Positions 11,858-23,869 of a DNA stretch of 64,000 bases are shown here, piece after piece. The notes under the pieces are model-generated. The model searched no databases and was not told the DNA's origin. It was given only the letters and a program-made list of their open reading frames with translations. The position numbers and the translations under genes were made by a program. The stretch's first letter is position 1, and every line of letters starts with the position of its first letter. Location: positions 56,030 through 120,029 of the forward strand of contig MNCI01003390.1 of assembly GCA_015680685.1 (NCBI GenBank), written 5' to 3'. The DNA is from Gnetum montanum (Eukaryota; Streptophyta; Gnetopsida; Gnetales; Gnetaceae).

Positions 11858-12421
11858 AGACCCTAACATCAGGTAGGGCCAACATAAATGCGGTTCATCA
11901 ATCCTCAATCCATGAAGTTAAACCCTTTCAGTGACCTCTGATAGCCGTTGAAATCAAATACTATTGAAAGAATCAATCCACCATAATCACAACCTAGGCA
12001 AGTATAACTATAGACAAGACAAGGTACCCAAAAGCTATAAGTTGCACATTGCATACTAATCCATGATTTTGTTATGATTGCAATGGGAAGCGTGGACTAG
12101 AAGCGGGACTATCTTCACCAAGGAACAAGTAGCAGCACCATGCGACAAGGCCCCTTCATGATCATTGAATCTTCTTCCTTGTTCTTCAGCTACCACAAGG
12201 GTTGGATGTTAGTTTTGGCTAGGGTGTTCAATTCTATGGTCATGAACACCCAATTTTGTAAAAGATTTTAAATCCATACACTTGGGCACTTACAATATGT
12301 TTTTTTCGTGTAAGTCAGTTTGCATGTTAGTCAATGATCCTCTACTTTCTCAATATTTTGTAAGGGACTTGTTCCTCCTTTTGTTCACTTGAGGATGAGT
12401 TTTTATTCAGTTGTGGAGGTG

Positions 12422-13236
12422 TGATGAAGTGTATTTTGTTTGGCTATGATATCAGAGCCTTAATATCGGATACCGGATACGAGGATCAAAAAGCAATGTT
12501 GGATATTTGATATTCTGGGATGTGTGTCGGCCTATAAATATAACACTTGATGCATGGTTTGGAAGTCATTAGTTATAGTGTACTAGAGCTCTTACAATTT
12601 TTTTCCCTAGAGTTAGAATATTTTTCCAAGTGCCCGTAGCAAAAGTCATTGAGTGTACGAATCTTTATTTAAGCACTGTTGTACCTAAGCATAGTAGTGT
12701 GTGTAGTAATAAAGATAAGCTTTCTAATAAACCTTGCAGCACTTCAGCTAAATTAAATATTTTCTTCATATATTCAATGTTTTATGCAATTTCCTTTAAT
12801 GCTTCAAGTAATTAAGCTAGATTAAATAGCAATTAATTAAGCACATAAGTACAACCACTTCAAGCATGCGTATGACACTTGGTAATCCTAGTAACATTTA
12901 ACGTTTGGTTACCCAACAATGTTATACATGTTAGGGTTAGTTAGACATTGGTTAATTAGTTAGATTAAATTAGCAATTAAATTGCTTCATTTCTTTTATC
13001 CTTTATTTTAAGCACCCAAAACATAAAACATACAAATAATAAAAATCATACGTCTAAGTTACACTTAACCATACCTTTGTATATCAAAAGTGTAATTGAA
13101 AAGACAAGGAATGACTGTTAGGGCAAATTCACTTCCTAGAGGCTAGTGTACTGAAAGACAAAGGGTTCATGGACTTCAACCACAAGTGAATGCTTAGTGA
13201 TCTATGGTTGAGCATAGGGGAATTCCCTGCTCATCA
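12422..13236 (+). repeat. 3' LTR of element D
   Basis: TGATG...CATCA termini, 815 bp. A TATA box (12533-12540) lies 111 bp from the LTR start. A run of GATAT/GGATAC motifs occupies 12448-12515. The poly(A) stem-loop lies at 12661-12716. The LTR ends CTGCTCATCA, matching the 5' LTR end at 9579. Confidence 0.8.
12661..12716 (+). terminator. LTR poly(A)-signal stem-loop (element D)
   Basis: Perfect 9-bp arms ATCTTTATT (12661-12669) and AATAAAGAT (12708-12716) enclose a 38-nt loop that shares the GCACTGTTGTACCT core with element C. Confidence 0.65.
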
Positions 13237-13429
13237 TCGGCTTAAAATCTTTAGAAGTGTGCTTTAAACAAATACATTTAAAAGAAATCCATTGCTTAAA
13301 AGATTTTTAATTCTAAATGTGTGACGTAAGGGTTATATATATCTGAACAGTCTAAAGGTGTAGATTTCCCGGTATCTAATGCCCCTTCTCCTGTTTCCAA
13401 GGTTGACATTGACAACTCAGATACATTGA

Positions 13430-13870
13430 TTTTTGCCAAACATTGAGAGATACACAGAATGCTGCCATTCATCCCATAAAGCTTGTTATCCAGAAACTCA
13501 ATGAGTCGGAGCCTTATCGGCCTAACAGAGACGGGAAAATAACGCATGAAAGTTAAGAACCTTCTTCAGATCCCTAGTATTGGCCCACTTATCCTGATTA
13601 GTTTATTAATTATTTGATCATTTGCTTGTTGAACTACAGCACCACTTGCTTGGTCGTCTAATATAGACTAGCAGGTCGTAAGAATGATTGTTAAAATGAA
13701 TCATTTACCTTTACTGTCAATTTGTCATTATCAGGAGACTGCAGTGCCTCTTTACAGTGTCTTAAGCTTGAAACTAAACCCGGCTTAAGTTTCAAGGAAA
13801 GTATATCAATTGGAATTGAATCGTTTGTTTGTGATTGTGAAATTCATTTTGGAGAAGATCCATGACGGTT
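13430..13870 (+). other. Two exon-like segments of an unidentified gene or gene relic
   Basis: A reading frame ending at about 13550 (AIHPIKLVIQKLNESEPYR, then a charged tail) can be joined across a GT...AG interval (donor about 13551, acceptor CAG about 13734) to a second frame (DCSASLQCLKLETKPG, then FVCDCEIHFGEDP) without changing phase; a TGA follows at about 13866. A further possible exon after the CAG near 13960 reads HAFSIRVNEGPYLFFLL. I do not recognise the product. The in-phase join supports real exons, but the lack of a start, the stop and the neighbouring LTR suggest a fragment or pseudogene. Confidence 0.3.
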
Positions 13871-14997
13871 TAAAGACTTGATAATTTTTCTAAGGGTCAT
13901 TGATTTTATTGAATTTCTTTTTCTTTCTGCTCATCATCATGCTTTGTCTCTGCAAAGCAGGGTCCAGTACATGCATTCTCCATTCGTGTCAATGAAGGTC
14001 CTTATCTATTCTTTCTGCTAAGCGATATTGACGTTAGGAAGTTCAGTTAATCTAGTTCCTACATGGCCCAGTTCAACGAAGTTGCCAATATTCATTACTG
14101 TATTGTTAATGGGCAATTTTTTTTAATCAACCATTCCCAAAAACTTTAACAATCGGTTCTTACAGGGGTGCTAGATTCAGCCCTCCATAATTACACTTTA
14201 GGCAATAAAATTGTCTTTTTTTTAATACACACATAAATGCGAGTGCTAAGGACAAGGATTAGGCAGGTCTGAAATCATTCCAAAGGCAAGCTAGTTGCTA
14301 CAGATACAGATTTTCTGTATGACGTAATTTTTGTAAGAAGGAATCTCCGGAGACCCACCAGAAATATCCATTTCTATTGTTTTTTACCGTTCGTTCTTCC
14401 CAGATTGCATGAATCTTCGGATTTTTCTTTATGATTCTTAAGCCCACCAGATTCGTCCATTTCTGGTGTTTTTTTTCCATTTAGTCTGATACGTCCATAT
14501 GTAAAATCCGGTGAGATTCACGAATCCGTCCTACACCGCCAAACGGTTGGCTGTATGTTTTGGGTTAACGATTCAGTGTTGACATCACAGCCTAACCTGA
14601 ACATCAGACGACCAGACGCTCTTAAGGACACCATCAGACTCTTACAGTTTTCAGACGACCAGACAAGGTTACGCTTTTCAGTACAACATCAGACTCTGTT
14701 ACGGTTTTCAGGATAATCTTTAAGAAGACAAATTTCAAATTTCTTTTTATGTCAACGTTTCTCACTAACTTCTATAGAAGTGATGCGAAATTTGTTTTCT
14801 CGTTAAACTTTTTCAAAGGGGTTGCTGGATTTGTCAAAGACATACAGTGGTACCTAAAATTAGTTAGGTATGAGTGTGATTTAGTTATGGGCTACTTTTG
14901 GTCGCGAAATCTGAAGTTCTGAAGTTTTATGTTACATGCGTAGATATCCACCATTGTTCATTGGAATTGAACTTATGATCTAACACGGTTAGTGCTA
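13871..14997. other. Intergenic, no gene recognised
   Basis: AT-rich sequence. Around 14560-14720 there are several variants of TCAGAC/CAGACG, forming a loosely repetitive patch. Short ORFs lack domains. Confidence 0.5.
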
Positions 14998-15183
14998 AGC
15001 TAATACTTCATAACAGTATCTAATTAGCATATTCCTTGTTATTGAACTTGTCACCTGCACATCATTAGGCATAAGCCTCACTTGTTTAGAAGCTAATACT
15101 TCATAACAGTATCTAATTAGCATATTCCTTGTTATTGAACTTGTCACCTGCACATCATTAGGCATAAGCCTCACTTGTTTAGA
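14998..15183. repeat. Perfect 93-bp tandem duplication
   Basis: The unit beginning AGCTAATACTTCATAAC and ending CTCACTTGTTTAGA occurs twice head to tail (14998-15090 and 15091-15183) with no mismatch seen. Either it is very recent or it is an assembly or cloning duplication. Confidence 0.9.
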
Positions 15184-15239
15184 ACATGTAACTTGTGGTC
15201 TATCACATAGAGGTTCAATTCAAAGGGGTATGGTAGGGC

Positions 15240-15560
15240 ATATGCCACTTGGTGCATGGTAAAAATAATGTATAGGAATTATGATGTAAAATAAAAAGTT
15301 GACCCTAGTAAATCATCATCAAATTATTTTATTTGTCTACCTTAATGGTCAACCCATCATAAATAGGATAAAGGTACTAAGATAGAGCTTAAAAAAACCT
15401 TTAGCCCAAGTAGCCATTGGTTAGATAGTTAGCTTAGACAACAATGTGCTTCAAGGTTATTGGTTCAAAACCCAGTTTTAACACTTAGGGGTATATTGTA
15501 TACAAACTTTACTCATCATTACCCTCTTAAAATAAAAGCTAACAAACAAGTTTAACAAAA
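15240..15560 (+). repeat. Possible tRNA-derived SINE-like segment
   Basis: TAGCCATTGGTTAGATAGTTAG (about 15411-15432) resembles a Pol III A box in a tRNA D-arm context, and GGTTCAAAACCC (15462-15473) resembles a B box at tRNA-like spacing. No full cloverleaf, poly(A) tail or flanking duplication could be fixed by eye. Confidence 0.25.
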
Positions 15561-16808
15561 ATTAAATATGGTAACAATCATTAGTATCTTTACATGAATG
15601 GGGAAAAACTTAAGTTTAACCTATGAAAACCTTAATTAGGTGAAATGCTAAAAAATGAAAATTTAAAATATTTTGAAATTGAAATTTTTACTTACTTCCA
15701 GTGGGACCCTTTGCATCTATTGGACTAGTTTCAAATTTTCTTTCATGAATTTTTTTAAAAAAATTTATAACTCAGTGCTACACAATGAAAGCAAATTGTT
15801 ACTTGAGGTTACCAAGCCAAAATTGTTACCACTAACACTTGATTATGAATTTTTATAGGAAAATAACTATATACATAACCAATTTAATTCAAACAATTAC
15901 ATTAAAAGGTGCATTATACTATTGCATAATCTAAAAGGTAGTATAGGCTTTAACTTAATAAAACTTTGCGTTTTGACCGTACTACTAAACTTTTTAAAAT
16001 TTTTTAAAATACCTCACCAAAACTACTTTTTATTGGTTTGATTTCAGTGAAACAACTTTTGCTATTTGTTGTTTAATCTAACTGATATATTCTTTTATTT
16101 TGAGAGAGAGTTTTCTCATTTTCTCTACAAGAAACCCTTTAATAAAAAGTGAAAACTTGTGAGGGCACTTTTGAATAAGAGAGATTTTTCAAGATTGGTT
16201 GTAAGGATGCAAACCTGAAAAACCATATGAAAACCCTTGAGCTTTTTCTTAACACTCTCTCTTACTATGAATTTTTAAAATATTATTATTTATTTTTTCA
16301 CTGTATTTATTTTTAAAAAACTATCTCGTTAATTAAATATATTGGCTTGTCAATAGTGTTACGTTTGCATATCTTTTGGCACCGTGACTTGCAGAACCAC
16401 GTATTCTTACCACGTAAGCGGTAGTGTCGACAAATAGGTGAAATTAGGATACAACCTTGTTGAATGTTAAAACAGAGTATGGAAAGCAACAAGTAACTGT
16501 ATCTCTAAAGCTTTAACATAGAACACAATCTTAAAGCAAACAGGAAGGGGAGTCTCTAAAGATTTAGATCGTAACATTAAAGTATAAACTAAGCCAAATC
16601 AAAGAGGATTCTACTGCTAGCGTTGCACGCGATTTCCACAAGCAAGATCAAGCTTACGCACATAACATCTTTTCGGCTAAATGTATGCAGACGAGCTGTT
16701 TTAAATGATCAACAAACAGAACATTTTCAGGTACATCCTTCAAGCTAAACAGTTGGATGAGGAAATTAACTTTATAGAATCTAGAATAAGAGCAAACTAC
16801 AGACATCA
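15561..16808. other. Intergenic, no gene recognised
   Basis: AT-rich sequence with many T/A runs. A 61-codon ORF at 15673-15858 has no features and low-complexity composition. Confidence 0.5.
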
Positions 16809-16988
16809 TCAGGAATCAGGAGCTGGGAAAACTGCATTTCTATGGAATAAGCAACTGAGACAATCAGATATGAGCTGTTTTACAACTGAAGCGAATTGAT
16901 GGAAAATCTGTCGTTTGATATCTCCTCTTTTCGGCGGCAGTCTCCCCATTGAAGGAATCCCTGCAACTGTTTGGCACCTGCACTCCAT
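16809..16988 (-). CDS. Small 59-residue protein with LPPKRG motif (hypothetical)
   Basis: An ATG at 16988 opens a 59-codon frame ending in TGA at 16809-16811. An in-frame TAA lies 9 nt upstream of the ATG, so the start is fixed unless there is splicing. Residues 16-22 are RLPPKRG, followed by a basic/amphipathic stretch (DIKRQIFHQFASVVKQLI) and a Cys pair (CLSC). From memory, short plant proteins of unknown function carry a very similar [LM]PPKRGxIKxxIF motif; I could not verify this by search. The codon composition is richer in G+C than the flanks. It could be a small gene, the last exon of a larger minus-strand gene, or a relic. Confidence 0.4.
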   Translation of the reverse strand: MECRCQTVAGIPSMGRLPPKRGDIKRQIFHQFASVVKQLISDCLSCLFHRNAVFPAPDS

Positions 16989-17855
16989 ATGTTCCTCTTA
17001 ACACTTCAAGATACAAAAACAGAAAGGATTGCAAAGGAATTAGGAGAATATGCAAATGGAGAAAGATGGGAAGGATCTTGTAGAGGTTTAGAAGAGCTAT
17101 ACATATAAATATGTAAAAATACTTGGAAGGATATATTTGGTTTCAAAGGATTAGGCAGGGTAAGTGACGATCATTTCATAAAGTTCCATAATTTTAAACA
17201 TCACGTGCTCCATGTTAAGATTGCTGCGGATACTATATTATTTTTTTAACAGGTCAAGCTTAAACGATTTCCAAGTCTTCGCAGGTTTTATCTGTGTAAA
17301 GTTGTACGATTCTTAGAGTCTGTTTCCTTTTCATATCTTTCCAATGTTGCATCATTGGTAGCTACAGCAGATGCAGAGTATCCTCCCATTTATGCAGGGA
17401 TGCATTGAATGTGCCAATTCCTTACATCCATGAAAGTTTTGTAGGCTGTATTACAAAGTCCAAGGGCGGAACCCACAAGCGGAGAAGTACAATCGAAAAC
17501 AAGGTGAGTGCGTTTCCAATGTGTTGTCTCACAAACAGGGACACAAAATTAGGGTAGTATTTCCCTTTGTTTCGCTTGGGAAGTCACACCCTTACAATGA
17601 AGGTAAATTTTCATATTTGTTTTTTATTTAATTTAAAAATTAAAATAAATAAATTATCATACAACTGCGAATGTTGAAAAGCAGGATACATATGATCACA
17701 TTATCTATAGGTTGCCTATTTGGAATTATGCTATATTGATTATGAGATGCAATTGATTTCTTAAGGGTTAATAGTATTATAGTTAATGCTTGATTGAAAA
17801 GAGGAATTGAAAAAAATTAAGAAAGAATTTAAAGATATTACATCTAAAGTCCCAT
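16989..17855. other. Intergenic, no gene recognised
   Basis: AT-rich. The part just above 16988 could be the 5' flank or intron of the minus-strand small ORF. No other coding signal was seen. Confidence 0.45.
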
Positions 17856-17925
17856 AGGATCTATGAAGTGAGTAAGCATCAACAAGGGATAGGATCTATG
17901 AAGTGAGTAAGCATCAACAAGGGAG
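17856..17925. repeat. 35-bp tandem duplication
   Basis: AGGATCTATGAAGTGAGTAA and the following 15 bases occur twice in direct succession (17856-17890 and 17891-17925), with at most one mismatch at the end. Confidence 0.85.
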
Positions 17926-17929
17926 TAAA

Positions 17930-19265
17930 AACAAGTCAGATAAGTATTTTTGTTGTAACATTATAACATTGTCTCAAATAAGTAGTTATAGCACAAGAAA
18001 GAAATATTTGTAACTCATCTTCAAGGGCTCCTAACCTACACAACCTACAAAGGTGCTCTTCTTAGGAAAATTGAATCCATCTTCCACTTTCAATTCTAAG
18101 CTTATGAGAACTTAAGTGAAGCTTGTTTATAGCATTTTGATACTTGCTTGGCATAGTAGCTAGGAGATAGTGAGCTTTTGCATCTAGTTTATTAGATCCA
18201 ACATGATGCAAATAAAATTCTCTCTTGCTTTCTACATTAGACTACATTTGTGTTAGAACTTTTTGCTTAACTAGTTGGCAAATATGCTTAGGATTTTGCT
18301 ACACGTTCTATGATGCAAATAAAATTCTCTTGCTTTCTATATTAGACTACTTTTGTGTTAGAATCTTTTGCTTAACTAGTTGGCAAATATACTTAGGATT
18401 TTGCTACACATCCTTTCAAGAGAGAGTCCATTTTATCAACCATTGCATTCTTTGAAAATAGTAACCAAAGTCTATCGAATCTTAAAGAATTTTTCTTGCT
18501 TTGAGATATGCAAGCTATGAGTGGATGTAATAAATTGCACAAGGCTTCTACTTCTAAAGGTCATAAATCACATTCACATAATAACATTGAGTAAGATGTT
18601 TGCATCTTCACCTTTAGTTCATTAAGAAGAAAAGTTTTTTACACTCTTTTAATATTTTTCCAAAATTTAGCATTGAGTCTAGGTCATGAAGCAACACATC
18701 CATACAATACAATAGGATAGATGATACTCCAAAAATTTTGTTTTTAAAGCCTCCAAACCTAGAGTCCTAAATCCTTGCACTTGTTTTTGAAAGCATATAG
18801 AGCTTTGAAACTCATGTTATTCTTTCTTTAATGCACTTCCTCCAAGTGTAAAAATTTCAAAGTATATTATATCAATGAAAAAAAAAAAAGTCTAAATGAA
18901 AAGCCCAAGATGCCTTTTCAGATTTTCATCCTAAAAATACTCCCTTTTAAAAGTAAGATAAATTAATAATATAACTAACAAATTCACAAATTGCCTTCAC
19001 CTCCAAAGCAACAACCTTTTTCCTAAAAGGAAAGCAAAATGTGATATATAGTTTCTTATAATTCCTTTAAAAATTGGCCTTTGTTTTCTTGCTACCTAGA
19101 GACTCAAAGCAATGCACCCATGTAAGAAAATTGGATGCACAAGTCTATTGGAAAATTGTTTTTCAAATATCCCATGCCACAATTGACTCTTGCTTGCATC
19201 TCCTTTTAAGAAGATAAAGAACCTTCATTGCCAGACTATGAGGGGTAACCCAATTAATATAGTCA
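17930..19265 (-). mobile_element. Decayed LINE fragment (RT C-terminus and tail)
   Basis: On the minus strand the pieces appear in LINE order: FKALYAFKNKCKDLGL-type thumb sequence (about 18830-18760), a YPIVLYGCV-like block (about 18700), the KRV*KTFLLNELKVKMQT segment (about 18640), then a terminal segment with LSSHKLRIESGRW and a Cys-rich end (about 18120-17960). The same order and wording occur on the plus strand at 61855-63165. The frame is broken many times. Assignment to an L1-type plant LINE is by recalled motif resemblance. Confidence 0.65.
18203..18411. repeat. 107-bp direct duplication within the LINE fragment
   Basis: The segment beginning ATGATGCAAATAAAATTCTC at 18203 is repeated from 18310 with a handful of substitutions and a 2-base indel. 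Confidence 0.8.
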
Positions 19266-19541
19266 CACGATTTACAATAGAGATGCTAACCCCATGTCAA
19301 CGTAGAGGCAAAGAATAATCATCATATATAATATTTATTTATACCCTGGGTGTAGTGAGCGATTTTCTAAGATATACTTGCCTACACCTTAACAACCCCC
19401 CGCCCGACCTTCCCCTGCTTTGTTCAATAGATTTGTGGAGACGCGGGTAGAGGATTAAAGCTACAAGCAAGTCCAAAAATTTCGTTGCGCAGTTACGGAG
19501 GCAGCTCTTGCATTCATAATCCTCTCCTCCCAATCACAGGC

Positions 19542-20288
19542 ATGGCGATGTCCGTGATGAGTGCCTCGGCAGGGTTGCAGCAGCCGTTGCAGATTTCCTG
19601 TAACATCAATAACCAGGCATGCCTGAGAATCAAATCGCCCTCTGCTCTGAAATACCATTCTCACTCTGCTAAACTGCCGCTAGGGTTTTCGCTGCGCAAG
19701 GAACGCATTATTTCTTCCAAAACCAGGGCCGTATTATGCAATTCGTCGCGCAAAACTCCCGAAGTTCTGGCTAAGTCAAAAAATTTCCATACTTTGCAAT
19801 CTGTTCATGTTCGGGAGAGTTTCTCGAGGCCGTTGGCAATGGCAGCGGTTTTATCCGGAGCCGTTCTCATGGCGACGCGGTCTTTGGCGGCGAAAGTTGC
19901 TGCGTTTATTTTGCACTCTAACCCTAACATGCAGGCTTTGGCATTTCTGCCAAACTCTGCCCTCGGAGGCGGCCATGGAGCCGTGTTCTTCGCTGCTACG
20001 AGGATTGCAACGCCGATGACCGTGATCGCTGCTGCAATGCAGAAGTGGCTGGATTTGTATGCGGTTCTGTTGACGGCCAGGATTTTGCTCAGTTGGTTCC
20101 CTAATATCCCCTGGGAACGGCAGCCTTTTGCAGCAATGCGGGACCTCAGTGATCCTTATCTTACTCTGTTCAGGAACATTATTCCTCCTGTGAAGAACAT
20201 TTTGGATGTGAGTCCCATGCTTGCTTTCGCCGTGCTAGGGTTCTTCCGTACCGTTCTTGAAAACGCTGTTTATGTCACGGTTCAGTAG
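19542..20288 (+). CDS. YGGT family protein, chloroplast (YLMG/CCB3-like)
   Basis: Single-exon gene of 248 residues. I start at the ATG at 19542 (MAMSVMSASAG); the open frame extends upstream only with non-ATG codons. Residues 1 to about 75 are rich in Ser, Ala, Arg and Lys with few acids, as expected for a chloroplast transit peptide. Residues 168-236 are the YGGT domain: a membrane segment with ARILLSWFPN, a loop with DPYLTLFRNIIPP, and a second membrane segment at about 224-241. Bacterial YggT/YlmG relatives and plant YLMG1/CCB3 are small membrane proteins; the plant ones are linked to plastid nucleoid distribution or cytochrome b6f haem attachment. Which paralogue this is cannot be decided here. 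A TATA-like stretch lies at 19325-19342. G+C is clearly higher than the flanks and no lesion is seen. Confidence 0.9.
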   Translation: MAMSVMSASAGLQQPLQISCNINNQACLRIKSPSALKYHSHSAKLPLGFSLRKERIISSKTRAVLCNSSRKTPEVLAKSKNFHTLQSVHVRESFSRPLAMAAVLSGAVLMATRSLAAKVAAFILHSNPNMQALAFLPNSALGGGHGAVFFAATRIATPMTVIAAAMQKWLDLYAVLLTARILLSWFPNIPWERQPFAAMRDLSDPYLTLFRNIIPPVKNILDVSPMLAFAVLGFFRTVLENAVYVTVQ

Positions 20289-23200
20289 AGCCTCGGTTCC
20301 CTGGTATGTTGTTTTGATGGTGAGCAGTTTTGGTAGCTAGATGATCAGTCGAACTGCAATTATTTGCACGTGGAATTCTTTCTCAAGCTATTGTTCTGAT
20401 CAAATTCATCTGCATCGCTACTGCAATTTCATATCTAATTTCTATTTTTGATGATTTAGTTGATATGGATTCTTTCTTGCCTTCCGATACATCAGCTAAA
20501 CATATGACAAGTTGATTGAACATACATTAAGCATGTTAATTATGAAAGGTTGAACACTTGAATGTATTCCAAATTTTTTTAATCCTTAATGATATTGTCT
20601 TTCTAAGACAAGGAACATGAAAGTTTGGAGAGAAATCCAATTGTTTTATATAGTTTATATCATAAATCCCTCCCGCGTTGGCGAATATAACTATCCATTG
20701 TTATGGGGTAACCGAAAAGAAGAGATGTATACATTAAGGCTAAACTATGAGTTAAACGACTTTGAATAGGATATTTGCTTTTGCAATTTAATAGAACTGT
20801 TTACTTCAGTTTTAATTTGTAACAACCCCAGCTTCGAACTGTATAATAATATTATTAGCAATCAAGAGGTAATTTTTTTAAAAACTTGTGCTAATTCACA
20901 TACATTCTGCCTCCAAGTTTTGTTAGGTATAACTTGTAGAATGCTGGTAGTTTAAGTCTGCCTTTGCGACAATGATATTAAACAGAATCATATTCTTTAC
21001 TGCCTCTTTTTTTTTTAACTGTATCATAATTTTACTCTCGATTCAGAAGTAGAATTTACCGTTTTCTAATTTAGAAACATTCTTTCTGCCAACAATGTTT
21101 GATATATGACTTTTAGAATGCTGGCAGAGTAAGTGCGCCCTTGTGACAATGATATTTAAATAAAATCATTTTCTTGCCTCTGGGACAATGATATTAAAAT
21201 CTAAACGAATTATATTGAGCAGAATCAAGAGTTCTTGCTGTTCTATTTTAAGTTGTCACGGATTAGTTACAAATTAATCATGCGTAGCAATCTTTCAGCT
21301 GTCACTTGAACACAAACAACAATACACTCCCCTTTCCCTGCAGGGAAGTACTTGACTTGTAATGTGCGTTCCGTGGATTGAATTGCTAAGAGGAATTGTT
21401 TAAGGAGGTATTTGAAGCATCAGTGATGTTATTTTCAATCCATGAAATGATTTTATATTAACAATAGCAGTGTCCATGTGGACTACTTTAGTTTGTTTCC
21501 ACTTATTAATTGTGATTTGGTCTATTTTGCATCGCCGTTGTTTTGTCGTTTTTTACATCTGAAGTTAATAGTGAATTAAAAATGTGAAAAGCTATGGAGC
21601 TTAATTGATTTGGCTACACCAATAAAGATATGATTGAATTTTTCTTCGAAAATTATCTTCTGATGAGAGAAATGAAGGGTTTGTTTGTTGCATTTTGGTT
21701 ATATTGCAGCTAGGCTGATAGATGGGTTCATGGTAAAAACATTAGGATTTCTCAATGAGGTTTAGCTTGTTACAAGATCTCTGATTTGCATTGAATTGTT
21801 ATTTTTTGCATTATACGATCAATTTTGCAAGTGTTTGAAACTGGGATATGCGAGATGGATTCAGAATGTCTTTTTACTAATTGTATAAGAAAATTTTAGT
21901 GTTAGCTAATTTATCTTCAACTGTATTTTGGACTTTATTGACTCTAAGCAGATAAAAATTTGCCCACTTGCAATGTTTTATCCTTGACTAAGAATGTTAC
22001 AGAGCCTAGCTTAGTTGAGTCAGCTTGTGTTGAAACAAATGCTTCTCAGACATCAAGTGATGTAGTGTGGATTGTCATGATAGCTGATTAGGAACTGTAG
22101 AGTGTTTCAACAGGCCAATTTAATATATTGGTGCAACTCATTCCACACAACTTTGTCAAAGGGGGGAACTCACACTAGTTGGTGCAAATCAGTGGCTTTT
22201 GAAGAAATTAGCGTGAACAGTTTTGAAGATTTCTCCTATACATTAGAAACTTATGGCATGGAGGTTGATGGAAAGCATGACATGGAGCTTGGTGGAAAGC
22301 TGCAATAGACCGTCAATGATGGGACGGACAGTAAGCAGGCAGTGTTCATTTTGCACGAAATTTGAAGACGAGAAACATGATTTAATGAATCCCGAAGTAG
22401 ATTTTTCATGGTCATGAACAAGGAAAAAAAATTCATTCATTTCATGTAAATGTTGCGCTGGTCGCGTGGCACTGCATGAGCAATAGGGCAGATTTATGAG
22501 CGCTTGCAGGAGCGGTTTCTGTGAGTCCACACATGATTTTTGATTAGTTGAACTGTAGCCCAGTCGAGGGCAAAGGCTAGTCTGGGAAAAGTAGGTTTAC
22601 ATGTGGAACAGAGCTGGAGCATACATTAAACAACATACTAGCCTTCCTAGTTTGTCATCAATGATGGTAAAGAAATTTATGGTGATTTTTTACATGCAGC
22701 ATTCTCACTTAATTTATCTCGCTACATAAATTATTCAAAGTACTCTAAAAAAGGGAGAATTTAGAGATATTTTCTTTTGTTCATTTGTAGAAAAGAAATG
22801 TGGTGACATACACGTGGATTATTGAGAAAAAAGCTTTCTTTCATTTTTTAAGTAGAGGTTAGCTAGGCATGAATCTTTCTGGTTACCTAAGAGTTTAAGA
22901 TAGTTTCTTAATATTGGCATGTCTGGAGACAACATCTAAATTGTTTCTCTAATAAGCCAACATCCAACAATTGATTTATCACCGGATGTAAATGTTGAAA
23001 TTGGTCAGTTATGGTAGGCTTGATGATGCAAGAAGCTAAATGTAACAGAGCAGCAACTGTTTTGTGGTGTTTCCAACACTGATCTTCGGTGAGGCAGAGT
23101 CACGCATGTTGTGTATGTACTACACTAACTTCGCGTTCCTCTTTCTCTTCGTCCAAGATTCCTGTCCATTTCCATTGTTATGAATGATGCTATTAAAAAA

Positions 23201-23731
23201 TGCTTTACTGCAAGATCGAATGGTAATGTCCAATTTTCATCTTTCACAACATTGAAAGAACGAATTTTCGATTTTCAGAACATGCGTGCGTGCCATTTTG
23301 ACTCCAGTGCGTACTTCTTTTACTCAATTTGATAAAATTTCCGCTTGCCTCCACTACTTTTCTGTTGCTTATGTTCTCCTTAAACACCTCAATTTCGTTG
23401 AAAAAATACACTTAAAAGGACGAGCATAAAATTGGTTTAAGAGTATAAATTTCGAAGTTTTATTGTCAGATATTAGCAATTCTGTTAACATATTTTAATT
23501 TTGGTAATTTATCATGCAACCTAGTTTTTAAAACCAAAACATAACGTGGGGAACCGTCAGGTGCAATTATAACGAGGAAGGATGTTTTGTTCTGCAAGCT
23601 TTTACAACCTGGATAATAAACTTTTGAAATTTTTGAGGTTTTCAAAAAATTCGGATGAGTCTGATAGAAACTCTGTTTTCTGTAGTAGGTGCTGTGCAAA
23701 TTAAAGACTACTATGTTACATGTATTGCTTC
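20289..23731. other. Intergenic region downstream of the YGGT gene
   Basis: This holds the 3' UTR of the YGGT gene and then AT-rich sequence with no recognisable gene. An imperfect 177-bp tandem duplication occupies about 20838-21180 (listed separately). ORFs at 22102-22308 (+) and 22243-22530 (-) overlap each other and show no domain. Confidence 0.5.
20838..21180. repeat. Imperfect tandem duplication, period about 177 bp
   Basis: Both copies contain the series ...ACATTCT...TTTG, then AGAATGCTGG, then GTGCGCCCTTG/GTCTGCCTTTG-like, then GACAATGATATT, a T-rich tail and TTGCCTC. The anchor AGAATGCTGG is at 20938 and 21115. Confidence 0.6.
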
Positions 23732-23789
23732 GGTGGTGTGTCGGAAATTGTAATTATGGGGGTGGTGTGTCGGAAATTGTAATTATGGG
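23732..23789. repeat. 29-bp perfect tandem duplication
   Basis: GGTGGTGTGTCGGAAATTGT plus 9 further bases is repeated head to tail (23732-23760 and 23761-23789), followed by the first 7 bases of a third copy. Confidence 0.9.
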
Positions 23790-23869
23790 GGTGGTGTTCT
23801 GGCAACCAAGTAAAACGAAACCAAGGACGTATACAGATTCATTTCCAATAAAAACATTCTAAAGGGACT

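Larger units (their letters stand above)
9220..13236 (+). mobile_element. Element D: gag-only Athila/Tat-like element
   Basis: Components in order are a truncated 5' LTR (about 9220-9579), a one-base spacer, a tRNA-Asp-type primer site (9581-9598), gag (from 9739), an antisense LTR fragment (about 11440-11857), a 3' non-coding region similar to that of A, a polypurine-like GTGGAGGTG, and a complete 3' LTR (12422-13236). No protease or pol was found. The two LTR copies differ strongly, which indicates age. Confidence 0.75.

Noticed and set aside
19485-19541. N-terminal extension of the YGGT protein starting at a TTG
   Set aside because: Plant genes of this type start at ATG. The ATG at 19542 gives a typical transit peptide and the upstream 19 codons add nothing recognisable.
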